From positions 1,503,222-1,567,221 of the forward strand of contig VXAA01006526.1 of NCBI GenBank assembly GCA_013399115.1: DNA of 64,000 nucleotides, in the 5' to 3' direction. The notes beneath the pieces were generated by a model. That model saw nothing but the letters and a program-made list of their open reading frames with translations, did not search any database and had not been told where the DNA came from. Position 1 is the first letter of the stretch. Every line of letters begins with the position of its first letter. Source of the stretch: Anseranas semipalmata. Its lineage: Eukaryota > Chordata > Aves > Anseriformes > Anseranatidae. This document shows, one piece after another, positions 10,241-22,042 of the stretch. A program made the translations under genes and the position numbers.

Positions 10241-12489
10241 AATACAGATGTGGCTGATATGAAAACAATAATGGCAGGGTGCTATTTGGGAATGGAGAGA
10301 TGCTCTAAACTGTGCAGGTCTTTGCAGCCCAAAAATTTACATTATCCCACTAGCAGTTGGAACCAAATCTACTAGTCTTCTGTCCCAAATTTAGGAACAG
10401 ACTAGGTCCATATTGAAATGCTTGTTCTGAACTTCAATTTCAGCCAGTGAGTTAGAGAAATTAAGAAGGAAAGGATACAACACTGCCCATCAGATGTCAT
10501 ACCCAGCTTCACGAGGTGCTCATCCACAGGACTGCCAGGATTAACATGTTCTTCTGGAGAGAAGAAAGGTCTCAAGTTCTACACTTACTTCTCTATTCCT
10601 TTTCTTTTCTATTCATTTCTGCTTTATTTCTGATCCATCCAGGCTCTGGGTAAACACTGGCCTACAGGCAGAGCCTCACTCTCTCTGTACGGGCTCTGAA
10701 ATGCCATCTTGTACCTACCAGCTGCTCAGCAAATTACAGCAGCCAGCCCCTGGGCGCTTGCTGGAGTCCCAGCACTGTCAATAGCACAGGGCCACAGAGG
10801 TACAAACTGATCTTAAAATGTAGGTGTGAAATTGCTGCTGGTTTCCTAACCCCCAAACCGCACCCCTGGGGCGCTGGGTGAAAGGTAGCATGGGGAGCTG
10901 CACTAATATGTATTTCAGAAATTAACCACTCATCCGTTTACACTTTCAAGGCAATTTTCACATAGAAAAGGGCTGCTGGCTCTCTCTGTATTACAAGCCA
11001 CGAGTTTTGCATTTCTTTTCCTCAGTCTTTGAAGCGTGGGCACACAAACTTTGAAAGCAAGAGCTGTTTACTTTGTAGGATCTCCAAAAGGCAAATTTTT
11101 GAAAAACAAGATCTCTTTTGTAATGTGAGTTATAGATGCCAGCAATAGCAAAGCTACCTGGCACGGTTCATGTCCAAAGGGATCACTGCAAGCCCCAGCA
11201 TTTTAAGGTGTAGCTGCATATTTTCACCACATTTTAAAATTGGGAAATTAAATGAAAACACCTCAACGCTACGCACCACTTCAGTCTCAAGGTCAGGAAA
11301 CTCGCTCTTTCCCCTTTCTCAGCCCTCTGTTTCTCTACCAAAACATGTACATTGGTCTGTCAGGGAAATACAGGGGTTTTAATGGATTGAATGAGACCAG
11401 CACATGCAGCTGGAGTGCAGCATCCGATCTGCATGGCTAACGCATCTGCAGTCAATCTGACCAGCAAGAAGGACTGGCCTCGCTGCTGGCGTCAGGAGCA
11501 TTACTGGCTTAGGAAGGAGGAAAAGCTAACTGTGCTTTTTGAAGTTTTTGTTTGTTGGTTTATTTTTTAAAGTAAAGTAGCATCAGGGAAAAATGTTACC
11601 ATCTGAGCTGCCTGCATGGCACATTTCAGTTTCAGTCTTGGGTGGCAGCCGCAGCATCTCTCGGCAGGGAAGCAGGAGTTTGCTATGAAAGAACACAGAG
11701 AGAAGTGATTGGGTGGGATTTGTTTCCCCTTCCTCATGATCCCTGGGCTGCTGGAAGCTGATCCACTAATGACTCACAAGACTAGTGAATTATTCAAGCA
11801 GTTTTCATAATGGGATGCTGGAGGGGGTTGATCGCTTTGCCTCACACTGGATTTCTTTTCCTTATTTCCTTTTTTCTGGGGGGGGTGGCAATAAAATGAA
11901 CATCTTTCTTTAATTAGAGAGTCCTCAGAAATTGCAAGTATTCAATATTGTCTGTTAAGAGACAGATGCCAAAGCAAAAACATGAATAAATAGCAAACCT
12001 CATAATGAGACTGGTTTGGGCTAAATTCTGAAACTAAAAAACAAATATATGGGGGTCATTTGTTTTTCAGTCCTCGTACTGCTTCAGTCTGTGGCTCACA
12101 TCTTCAAGAGGTGGAAAACAATTTCATTTAGTAGCTGCCCAAAGAAGCTATTCCTATGAATGCCACCTGGGAATCTCACCCAGTGCTGATCTGTTTCATT
12201 CATCCCCATTTCTTGACATGTAACTGCCAACATGCATTACCCAAGTGTCACCAGTAACACACTCTCCTCCTCTCCCATCCTCTCCAAAACAGCTAAAGCA
12301 GAACAGACATCAAAACTGGGTTTGGGACAGTGAATGGAGGCAAGGGCAAAAATATTGGACTGAAGGAGTAATATTCTGCAGTAAATTCTGGATAAAACAG
12401 GCTCTGTGGTTGCCTGCACTGCATACAGGAGTTAATTCTACAGACCAGTCTTGTGTTCACGTATTTATGGAAATGATTTGTTACATGGA

Positions 12490-12550
12490 GCTGTGGCTGC
12501 AAGGGAGTGCATTAGATGACCCCAGTGGTCCTACAAATCTTTATCGACTG
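12490..12550 (+). mobile_element. Possible highly diverged CR1 3' end
   Basis: The phrase GCATTAGATGACCCCAGTGG then TCCTACAAATC resembles the CR1 3' section usually reading TTGGACTAGATGAYCTCCAGAGGTCCCTTCCAAYC. Several positions differ and no terminal octamer repeat is visible, so the match is tentative. Confidence 0.3.
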
Positions 12551-14049
12551 TTTCCCCACTCTCATGGCACACAGCTGCTGCAAGAAGTTGGTCTGGAAAT
12601 AGCAAGGATTTTGATTATTAGCGCAACAGGTCTCGCACTGACTTTGGGGTTCAATACAGAATCACTGCAGGGACCTGATAACACAAGCACGTATTTGCCA
12701 TTTCCTGTGTTTCTAATCATCGTACACTGGTCTGGAAAGATTTTTCTGGGGCATTCAGTCCAGTCCCTTGCTGTTGCAGGTGGCCAAATAATAAAGCCCG
12801 TTTCATAAACTGATGGATTGCTTTGTTCTGTCGTAAGACATTTCATCTCATATAGTTTTATTTCTAGTTACAGAAAGTTTCAGTAGGTGAACGGGAAATG
12901 CCAGACACACTCTTGATGGAAGTGTCTTTTACACTTTCAGGATATTAAAGCATTGGGAAGGAAGGGAAAAGAGAGAGGTCCGAAGAGGGTACTGCAGCCA
13001 AGAGATAACTTTACTGTATTGGGCTCCCTTAAGAGAAAAGGGCAGCCTTGGAAACACTGGGAGCTCTGGGAAGGAGCAAACATCGCAGTATCAAAAACAT
13101 CCACTGAAATACAATCAATAAAGAATTAAGAGTATACATGGCTTTACAGAAAATAGGTCTTCTGCAACCAACTCCACGTTGTCTTGCCATTAAAGTACAA
13201 GCTTGGCCGTGCGGATTGAATAAAATTCTGTATCTCATTTGATTTGCTTCCAGAGATGCTCTAACTGAAAAGAGCACTATGACACTATGCAACAAAGTTC
13301 ACGCTAAATGGATTAAAATTATAGAACTGATAGATCTTAAAGCATAAATTTAAATGTAAGTATCTGTCCTACTTCAGTGCTACTGTACAGTTTGTATTTA
13401 GAAGAAGATATAAGTGATCATTAACAAAATTTATAGTAACATTAAAAACTAGTGATGTAGTCAGTAACATTGGGAACTGCTCAATTATGTAAATCAATTG
13501 GCAGAGCAACACAGATTTTAAAACTGCAAAATGTCATGTATTAAAGGTTCTTAAAAGGTGGGAAATAGGATAGTCAGAGATGCTGGCAACAAAGGGACTC
13601 GTCACAAAAAATCCCCAATGAACTGTGACTGCCGCAATTGAGAAGTGGCCACAAGGAGGGCAAACCAAACATGTGGCTGCGTAAGCTGCAGAACCCAAAC
13701 TGCCCAAGAGGGATTTTCTTCACATTTTTTAAAGGAGCTGTTGAAAAGGCTGGGGAAGTGTAAGAGGACAGCTGCAGGAATGACAGGAGTAGGAAATGCA
13801 GGTTCTAATGAGGTACTCAAGCAGCTTAACCTCTTTAACTTCAGTACCTATACAGGAATATATTTGAAAGCAAAGCAATCTGTAATTAGCGAAATAAATA
13901 TATATAACCGCCAAGAGTGGGAAACTGAAACAATACAGAGATGAAAAATGAAGTTCTGCTTTTATAAAACGAGCGTAACCAACCTCTGGCACCGGTTAGG
14001 AATTGCTGTAACCTGAAAGCACAGGAAGAAACAGCGCAGCCCCTGCAGA

Positions 14050-14345
14050 AGTTGGGGCGCTGAGCTAGCAGCTGCACAGCGCGGGCCTGTGCATCGGCCC
14101 CGGCCCATCAGCCTGCACAGGAGAGGCACTCCCATCCCGTCCCATCCCATCCCATCCCGTCCCATCCCATCCCATCCCATCCCGTCCCGTCCCGTCCCGT
14201 CCCGTCCCGTCCCATCCAGGGGATGGAGCAGGGCTGCAGGGCCAGGAGGAGTGGGGGGCGCAGGGCGGGAGAGTGGAACCCTCCCTGTGTTTTCAGGGCC
14301 TGCAGGAAGGCCAGTGTCTTCCGGCCCCTGCAGTGCCGAGTAAAG
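14050..14345. other. Short CpG-rich patch around a minisatellite
   Basis: GGGGCGCTGAG near 14053 and GCGCGGGCC near 14078 precede the pentamer array, and more GC-rich sequence follows to about 14340. Frames open here on both strands are compositional. A small orphan CpG patch is possible, but much of its CG content comes from the CCCGT repeat units. Confidence 0.45.
14131..14217. repeat. TCCCR pentamer minisatellite, 17 units
   Basis: Seventeen perfect-length pentamers, each CCCAT or CCCGT. The order of variants is A, G, AAA, G, AAAA, GGGGGG, A (A = CCCAT, G = CCCGT). The minus strand reads GGGAC/GGGAT, so successive GGG tracts are spaced by two bases and could form a G-quadruplex. Confidence 0.97.
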
Positions 14346-17300
14346 AGCTTGCCAGCTTATTATGAAGCGCTTCCCCGAGGTAATACTCTTTCATTCCCTG
14401 TTCACTTTGTACCCAGCTTTACACAATTAATTAGGGAAGTGTTCAAAGACCTAGATTTTAAACCACTTAATTAATAAGGAATGAACGTTTAATGGCTATT
14501 CCTCTCAGACTGTTTAATTTAATGAGAGAATTTGCAAGAAAAAGAAGCAAGAAAAATCGATTTAGCATATAACAAATTGCGGCAGAAAACAGAAATGTCT
14601 GACATGAGCATATGTATCTATTTACTGTTCAAATGTACCAGAGCATCCCTTTCAGAGCTGGGGGCGTAGTCCTTTTTGGCCGTCATGACACAACTCATTA
14701 GTTCCGAGGAACTTCCCTGCCTGGTCAACCAATATCCATTGCTCCTGGGGATGCCACTATTCCCACCCCACCCCCTAAAAACAACACCCAGAAACACAAG
14801 GCTGGAGGAGCACCAGCGTTTGCCCCAGGCCCCGGTGAAGGCCGAAGAAGAGAGCACTGACTGCCACGGTCCGGGACACCCCACCCAGCACCGGTGCCAG
14901 CCACCGGCACCAGGCTCGGCGTCACGCTGCAGGGGCCCGCCGTGGTGACACAGGAGGAGAGCGACCCTGTCCAGGAGATGGGACACGTGTGGCACCGTGG
15001 AGGCCCTGACTGTCTTGATGAGCGAGTCCTCATCCTAACAGCCTGCTGGGCAATGTGAATTCACGCAGCACACGCTTATTTGAACTAAATCTTTCTATTA
15101 CAGGAAAAAAAAAAAATCCTGCAGCAGCAGCACATCAGTTTTATCTTGTAAGAGCTGTCACGCTGACATCCCTGTAAAAGCAACATTTCTTTTTATGTCA
15201 GCGGAAGGTCTGAATGCCAAATGATGGGAACATGCCCTTCCAAGTTACTGAAACATCTCGAGTTGTTTCCTTCCCTGAGGTATCTGCCACAAACAAGAAG
15301 AGCCAAGACTGAAGACAGGACAGCTTAGAGAGAGCAGTGAAATACTTCTAATAACATGAGCAAGACCTGAGAAAATATCAGAGCTGCTGTTACACTCAGT
15401 TTTGTAAAGATCATGAAAGAAACTGCCCCTCTACTGAGACATTTCAAACCTAACCTCTGCTTTTAAACCAAAACTACTCTGGCATATACAAAGCAGAAAG
15501 CTTTGGGCTGGGGAGAGAGGTCATTTTGTTTTATTTTAAGAACCAGGAATTTGGTAAAATCTGAGTATAAACATTCAAAAAAACATTAAATTTGATAAAG
15601 GCCTTGTTTGTCAGTACCGGCAAGACTGAATGATTTGTGTAGAGATGGAATGAGACTCCAGCATACATAACATTTGACAATAAATAGTAGCATATAGCTT
15701 TGCTGTGACTTTGCCAACCATTTTCATGATTCATTCCCATATACTGGTTTAGCCGCCTATTTTTGCTTGCTGATACACAGCATAACAATTTTTTTTCCTT
15801 AACTCTTGCTAACTAGCCCCATCTCTGTAATTCAAATCAACCCAGTAATTCCAATTCAATAAGGAACTGGATCTCCACAACTGGATTTCTCTTCCAGAAG
15901 TCACACAGAAAAGGTATTCACAGTGAATATTGCTAATCTGTATTGGGAATTGCATTTTTAGAAAACTAATGGATAACCCTTGGTCTAAAAGAAGCAAGGA
16001 GGGGAAGATAATACTTTTTGGCTTTCACAGAGCAAATCTGTACCCAAAGCCTGGGAAACTCTAAGCAGTAAGGAATAATTGTCGTATTGGCCAAAAAGGA
16101 GTGAGCCTGGCCAGTTCAGTGAGCATACTGGTGTGAAAGGAACAAAATGTCTCCTCAGCAAACCCCTGCGTCCCCCCAAGAGACGTTGATGCATCCAGCT
16201 GCAGCCCTGTGCCAAAGGGTGAGGATGTCTCCAGCCAGGACAGGATTTAACCCGTAAACACATTTAAAAAAATACATTTGAACTTTAAAATTTATGTAAT
16301 CACTTATGACTAACTCCTCATTATAGCAGAAGTTATAGTATAAGCAATTATCTCCTTGGTTTGGGTTTTAAATTAATATGAGTCATTCTCCTTCCATTTA
16401 AAACCTCATTTTCCACATGTACAACACTTCCAGCCAGCTTTGGAAGAGAAATATCAAAGGGGCTAATTCCCTTGTTTTAATTTAACTGAAGAAAATAGAG
16501 TTACATAAAGGACAGATTTGAATCATTAAACTGTGCCTGAGCTGACAAGGAAGAGAGAAAGCAAGGGCAAAACTACATGTGTATAAAGAATTCAGTGCCT
16601 GTTACTGTGTTTTAGTGCTGCTTGTTTGTTTTTACTGAGAGGAGGGCAGGGAAAGAGGAAAGTGTTCCTGCAGTACTATACTAAACATAGCATGGAACAA
16701 GACTGGTCCTCTTCTCTGATTCCTACTGTGCTCCTGAAATTGCTCACAAAATAAAGCATGACTGGCACGATTGTCAAATCCCCTTTCCTCAAGCCCCGTA
16801 ACTCCCTGCACCTAAATACCACGGGACTTTGTCAGAAGAGAAGCAAGCACTCGGCTCCTCCAAGCAGCAGCTTTCTTGGCATCGCCATTCTATTTCAACA
16901 AAATTATCTAATCTGTATGCTAAATTATTCCCCTGTTCAGAGCCACACCAGTGCTGTGATGCCGCACCAGAGCTACCCCAGCACTGCTGGGTTTTGCTTT
17001 GGGACACTTTGCAGGGCACTGTACCGGGATGCGAAGGCTGCCAAGTTCAAAGCCTCCTTGTGTCTTCTGGGCATCATCTAGTGCGTTTGGCTCCATCCCT
17101 TCACCGCATGGCTAGCAGTTGCAGGCAGAGCCCAGGGACAGGCTCCACCAGCTGATGCTCTCCTAACCTACACCACCAGGGAGACGGATCAATTAATTTT
17201 TCAAAGATTTCAGTTGATCTGTGCCTGTGCGCATCTTGTGAGCTTTCCATGATGGCGAGACTGATTTCTCGTTTCTCTGAAGGCCGGGCCATGCTTGACC

Positions 17301-18729
17301 ATACAGAAGATGCCACTCCTCAACAAGCAGATGCCTTAAAGATTTATTATTAGCCCTGATTTTGAGTTTCTGATGATACAGACAGGTAAACAAATTTGAT
17401 GTGCTATGGTGAACCTGAAAAAAAAAAACCAACTCTCTCTCCTTACGTCTGGTTTACTTGTGTATTTTATTAAAACCACTGTATGTTCTAGGCTAGCTTC
17501 TGTGGTATGAAGGTATGAATAATAAGAAATTTATAATTGGGTGTATTTTGGCCTCTCTTCTGAATTTCTGTTCCCATATTAGAAAAGCACAAGGATTTAG
17601 AGTGAGAATATCTCCTTGCACAAATACCAAATCTTTGAATGCTCTTAAATGAGCCAGGAAAATGCTCAAAGTAAACCGTGAACAAATACTTGAGAATATT
17701 TGAGAAATGTGAGAGCAAGTTTTTGAGCTATTGGTTTGGCTCCACCTTTCTACCGGAATAATTTGAATAAATTAAGAGAATTATTAATATGCTTCCCTCC
17801 TTTGCATGAAAATTAGAAATTCTCTGAAAAAAGGATTTGATAAGGAATGTGTTTGACTCCGTCCCAAGAGATAACTTTTTGTTTTGAGAAAAGCCATATG
17901 CATAAATGCTTGTGAGCTCTATGCACACAAGTACTTGAAGTTGTGCATAGTGTATAATTTAGAATGGGTCTCCCCCAAAAAGGCATTGCTACTTTTCCTC
18001 CAGCTGGAAGATGACAGCTGAGCAGAGAGCCCAGTGCACCCCTGGCCCCTTTCTGGTCCAAAAATGAAGGGGACCCCTGGCAAGACCCTCTGGCAGGAAA
18101 GTTTTTGGGGAATCCAGGAAGGCAGCGGGCAGCTGGCAGCACACCGGGAGCCCAGCACAGAGGCAGGCGTCGCTGCCAAGAGCAGCAGCAGCCACTGAGT
18201 ACAAACCGATGCTAAAATCAGAGGAGCTGGTAACAGAATCCTAAACTGGTGGTGGTGGTGTTCCAAAAGGAAACATTTCTAAATAGAAATAGTCCAAGTT
18301 TTGGATTAAATGTTTTCATTTTCACTGTTTTATATTTCAATTCTTGATTAAAAAAAAAAAAAAAAACTTGGTTTTGGCAGAAAGCAGACACTCTCAAAAA
18401 AAAAAAGTTTCATTTAGTTAACAAACTAATTTGCCACTGAAAGACAATTCTGACAGAAAATGTTGACCCACACCACCCTGCTTCACACCACATGAAAATG
18501 GACTTTAAAAATCTTACAACACCTTCAGGGTGAAGCAAGTTTCCCTTTGCCCCATGCACAGCGCATCCCATTTGGTACCTGGGATGTGAACACCAACTCT
18601 CCACCAGGAGTGGGCAGCATGATGTACAACTGTCCTGTTATGTTTGAAAATACAGGGATCGTAGGAGCATGTTAAATGAATGGCACCAACACATTACAAA
18701 GATGACAGAAGTAAAAAAATCACAGGAAA
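14346..18729. other. Non-coding stretch, no recognised gene
   Basis: AT-rich with GC patches at about 14760-15010 and 18000-18200 that are open on both strands. Poly-A runs lie at 15105-15116, 17418-17428, 18350-18366 and 18396-18406, and a GGT triplet run at 18247-18261. Nothing else was identified. Confidence 0.5.
18350..18406. repeat. Two A-rich runs
   Basis: Seventeen A residues (18350-18366) and eleven (18396-18406) are separated by about 30 bases. Simple sequence with no attached element recognised. Confidence 0.85.
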
Positions 18730-19080
18730 AGCAAACATCTGTGAATGCTATATTTAGATCTGGCCATGATCTGTAGTGGTTCAGCACACCTTTTCTATGA
18801 AATTATTTCTGTCAGCAGTCTTAAAATATTACTGCTAAGCCATAAGAAATATTCCTCATTAATTTCCACAGGAGTATATTTGAATCTTGCCCAGAGATGA
18901 GCTATTGATTACTAATCTGTTAGACTTTTCCATGCCAACGTTGATTTGTTTGCAGCCAGGCAAGTAAGCTCTCCTCGTGGATTAAATTTCACTGTAGCTC
19001 AAATGACTTCATATTGTTGAGGTTTCTTTCCTAAGAAACATTCACAAATTGAATGTCTAAAAAGGTAGCTAAGTAATCTG
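18730..19080. promoter_or_regulatory. Candidate conserved non-coding block
   Basis: Repeat-free sequence with dense ATTA/TAAT and related AT-rich cores and no long frame. It resembles vertebrate enhancer sequence in composition. No conservation data are available, so confidence is low. Confidence 0.2.
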
Positions 19081-21247
19081 TAATTGACATACACACACAC
19101 AGTCATATGCAATACGTTAACTCAGTGTTTATGGCTCTGCATGCAATTAACAGCACTGCAATTAAGTTCTGGCATAATACTATATTTCAAAAGGCCAACA
19201 GAAGGATGGATATAAAATGAACTAGCAGAAACAAGTCCTTTATCATCATGTTTTCCCTTAGGTGGCTGCATCCTGAAAGACAGACTCACAAGCGCTGGGA
19301 CTGGCTGAGCCTGTACAGTGCTAGAAATGCGGTACTTCATCACAGTCCTGCTGGGGATGTCCCGGCTTAAACGTCAGTAGCTGCTCTGAAAGCAAAAAGT
19401 AAGGCATGAGTCACTGACCCCACTACCAAATAACATACCCAAGCTAGATGACAGACGGATGGTGACTTGCAAAGTGGTCAGCTGCTCAACACTGCAGCTT
19501 TATTTCTGGTGGAGAATCCAGCTACAAGTGCTGTTGTGGTCAGAAACACGTAATTCAAAAGGTTTCCAAACATGGATGATCTCATCTTAAAAAGATGCTG
19601 GCAGAACCACCTGTCTGATACTTACACCCCAGGTGCAGGTGCAGGATGTGCTCTTGACCACGTACTGCGTGCCCCTGCTCCCCTTGCACCTCCTGCAGCC
19701 AGGCTAAAGGATTGCTGCTGCAGCTGCCCAGAAAGCTTCCGACAAAACACCTCTCCATAAGAAAATGCCAGTCTGCAGATAGTAATTCTTGTCTCACAAA
19801 ATGTCAGTTTTGATTCACCAGAGGTGATTTTTTCACTTTCCAGTGGGATTTCTGGTGAAAAGCGCAGGGCAGGTTTAACCCCAGAGCCCTGCCCCTGGCC
19901 CATCTCACAGCTCGGGTCTCCTCAAATCTCTGGAGAGGTTTTCAGGCACCTCCCAGATTACCTTGGAAAATGAACACAGACTTTATGAGGTCCTTTGTCT
20001 TTAACACACTTGCTAAATATTTAATTATGATACACTGTTTATGACGCCTCCTGCTGAGTTCCCTATAGCTAACAAGGAGGATTGCTGCCTCCAGTTTAGA
20101 TGTCACCACTGCCCAGCAACCACTGAGGAAGGATTTTCAGGAGCACAGGTCTGGATTTAGGACCACACACAGCACACTTTGACAGATGGATTTGTTACTA
20201 CTTTGGATCTGATCCAAAAAACTGTCCTGATCCTTTAATCGCTCACTTAATGTAAACTGCAAAGGGCGTGAACCAGGTATTAGGCTAAATAATGCTAGAT
20301 GCTTTTTTTTTTTATCTTAATTATAGGACATCTTTTCTCAAATTACTTAATGGATGTAATGCTTGTAACACATCAGTATAGACAAGGACCCACATCATTA
20401 GCAATCACGCTACGCTGCTGCATAGAATTACAAGAAATAAAAGCAAATGTGACTTTGTAAAATGCTCTTCACTTAGCAGACACAAAACACATGGAAGCTA
20501 ATTTGTTCCTCTGCTATCACTACTTCTCAGGTTGGCAACAGCCTCCTAAATTGAATCCTATTTTATGCATAAGCATTATACAGCACTTTCAGTAATTCTG
20601 CTTTTTAAAGCTAAGCAAACCACTCTATTTTATTAACTAACACAAGTATTGTTAGTATTGTCTGTAATACAAGTGACTCAATTCACTGCGTACCAGGATG
20701 GCATGTGCTGATTACCCAAACCGCACTTCAGAAAAAGATCACTCTGAATTCTCAAAGTTGTATGACTGGTAGATTATCTGGCTTATCAAATAAATAATCC
20801 CAAAGAGCTCGTATCTGTTTTATTTCATCCTTGCATGATAATCAGAAACCGATTTCTGAAAAACATCGAAAGAGCCAGGAGTGATCCAGAGGTAAAAGGC
20901 TAGTGCGCGAAGCAGGAACACTGACAAATGAATGTAACACCTAATCTTTGTTTTCTGCTCGTGCTGTTTATTGCAGATATTTGAAGTGTGTTTGGTATCC
21001 AGTTAGTGCTTGTTTCTATCTTTGGTGTTGCCTTAAATCAGGATAATGAATGAAAATTGCTGATGGTTTAATATCACTTTGGCTATTTCGACACTAAGCA
21101 GATTTAGCATTGATTTCTAGCATAAGTTAGTTTATTCAAACAGATTGTGTTTATATATAAATATATATTTGTATTACATATACATGTTACGCATATAATC
21201 ATCTGTGAAGTGAGGGAGAAAGAGTCTATCTCCTGTATTCCAGTCTC

Positions 21248-21265
21248 AAAAAAAAAAAAAAAAAA
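21248..21265. repeat. Poly-A run (18)
   Basis: Eighteen uninterrupted A residues, one of the longest homopolymers in the window. Confidence 0.92.
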
Positions 21266-21453
21266 TTTGAAATTGCATGCCTGCATCTCTGCAGCACACA
21301 CTTCACAAATCTGTATCCAAACGTTGCATCTCACCCCGTGGTAAGCCTGTGCAAACAGCAGGCCACAGTCTAGTGGTTCAAAAGCTGCTTCCCTTCTCCA
21401 CAGTAAGATGCTGACAAGTCTCCCTGACAATCTCAATAAAGCAGAAAATAATT

Positions 21454-21498
21454 AGAGAGAGAGAGAGAGAGAAATAAATAAATAAATAAATAAATAAT
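21454..21498. repeat. Compound microsatellite (GA)n(AAAT)n
   Basis: About nine GA units pass directly into about six AAAT units. Likely polymorphic. Confidence 0.95.
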
Positions 21499-22023
21499 TG
21501 CAACTACATCTTTTTAACCAAGATAGAGCTTGCAGCATTGCTGTGGCACATGAACACTGCTGCACACAGGTGTGCTGTTCTGAAGGCACTTTCCCCACTC
21601 CCAGCATGGGACAGGCATCACTGCAGCAGCTTAACCCCTGCCTGTGGGAAGCTGCGGGCAGCCCGCATTTATCCGTCTTGCTCAGCATAAACTCAGCATA
21701 TTTATTTAGCATCCAGGCAGCCCCACAGCAGGACCCGGGACCCAGCTGTGCCCCCAGCAGGGTGCTTCTGCAGCGTGGGAGCTCACATAGCACATCCGCA
21801 CCCTGGTTTCTGTTCACGCACTCAGACGAGGCATCCAAAGGCACTTTTGGGAGTTCAAGAGCGGGCTCGAGGTGCCCGGCAGCTTCACCACAGTTGTGCA
21901 GTGCCTCCCCTAATACAGCAATGCTGCTCTTCCAGCTATACTTACAAGCTCTCTCAGGATACAGAATTACTTTATATTATCTCAGGTAGCCCTTGAGACT
22001 ATTTCCGAACTGTATTTGTTGCT

Positions 22024-22042
22024 GTTTGTTGTTGTTGTTGTT
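22024..22042. repeat. (GTT)n short repeat
   Basis: About six GTT units, within a T/G-rich stretch. Confidence 0.85.

Noticed and set aside
12245..12808. 187-codon plus-strand frame
   Set aside because: No recognisable domain or splice context, and it runs across a possible CR1 relic.
14089..14343. Proline/serine-rich repeat protein
   Set aside because: Translation of the TCCCR minisatellite.
21754..21767. Second CTCF-like site CCAGCAGGGTGCTT
   Set aside because: A T replaces a G in the key GGGGC block and the flanks are poor.
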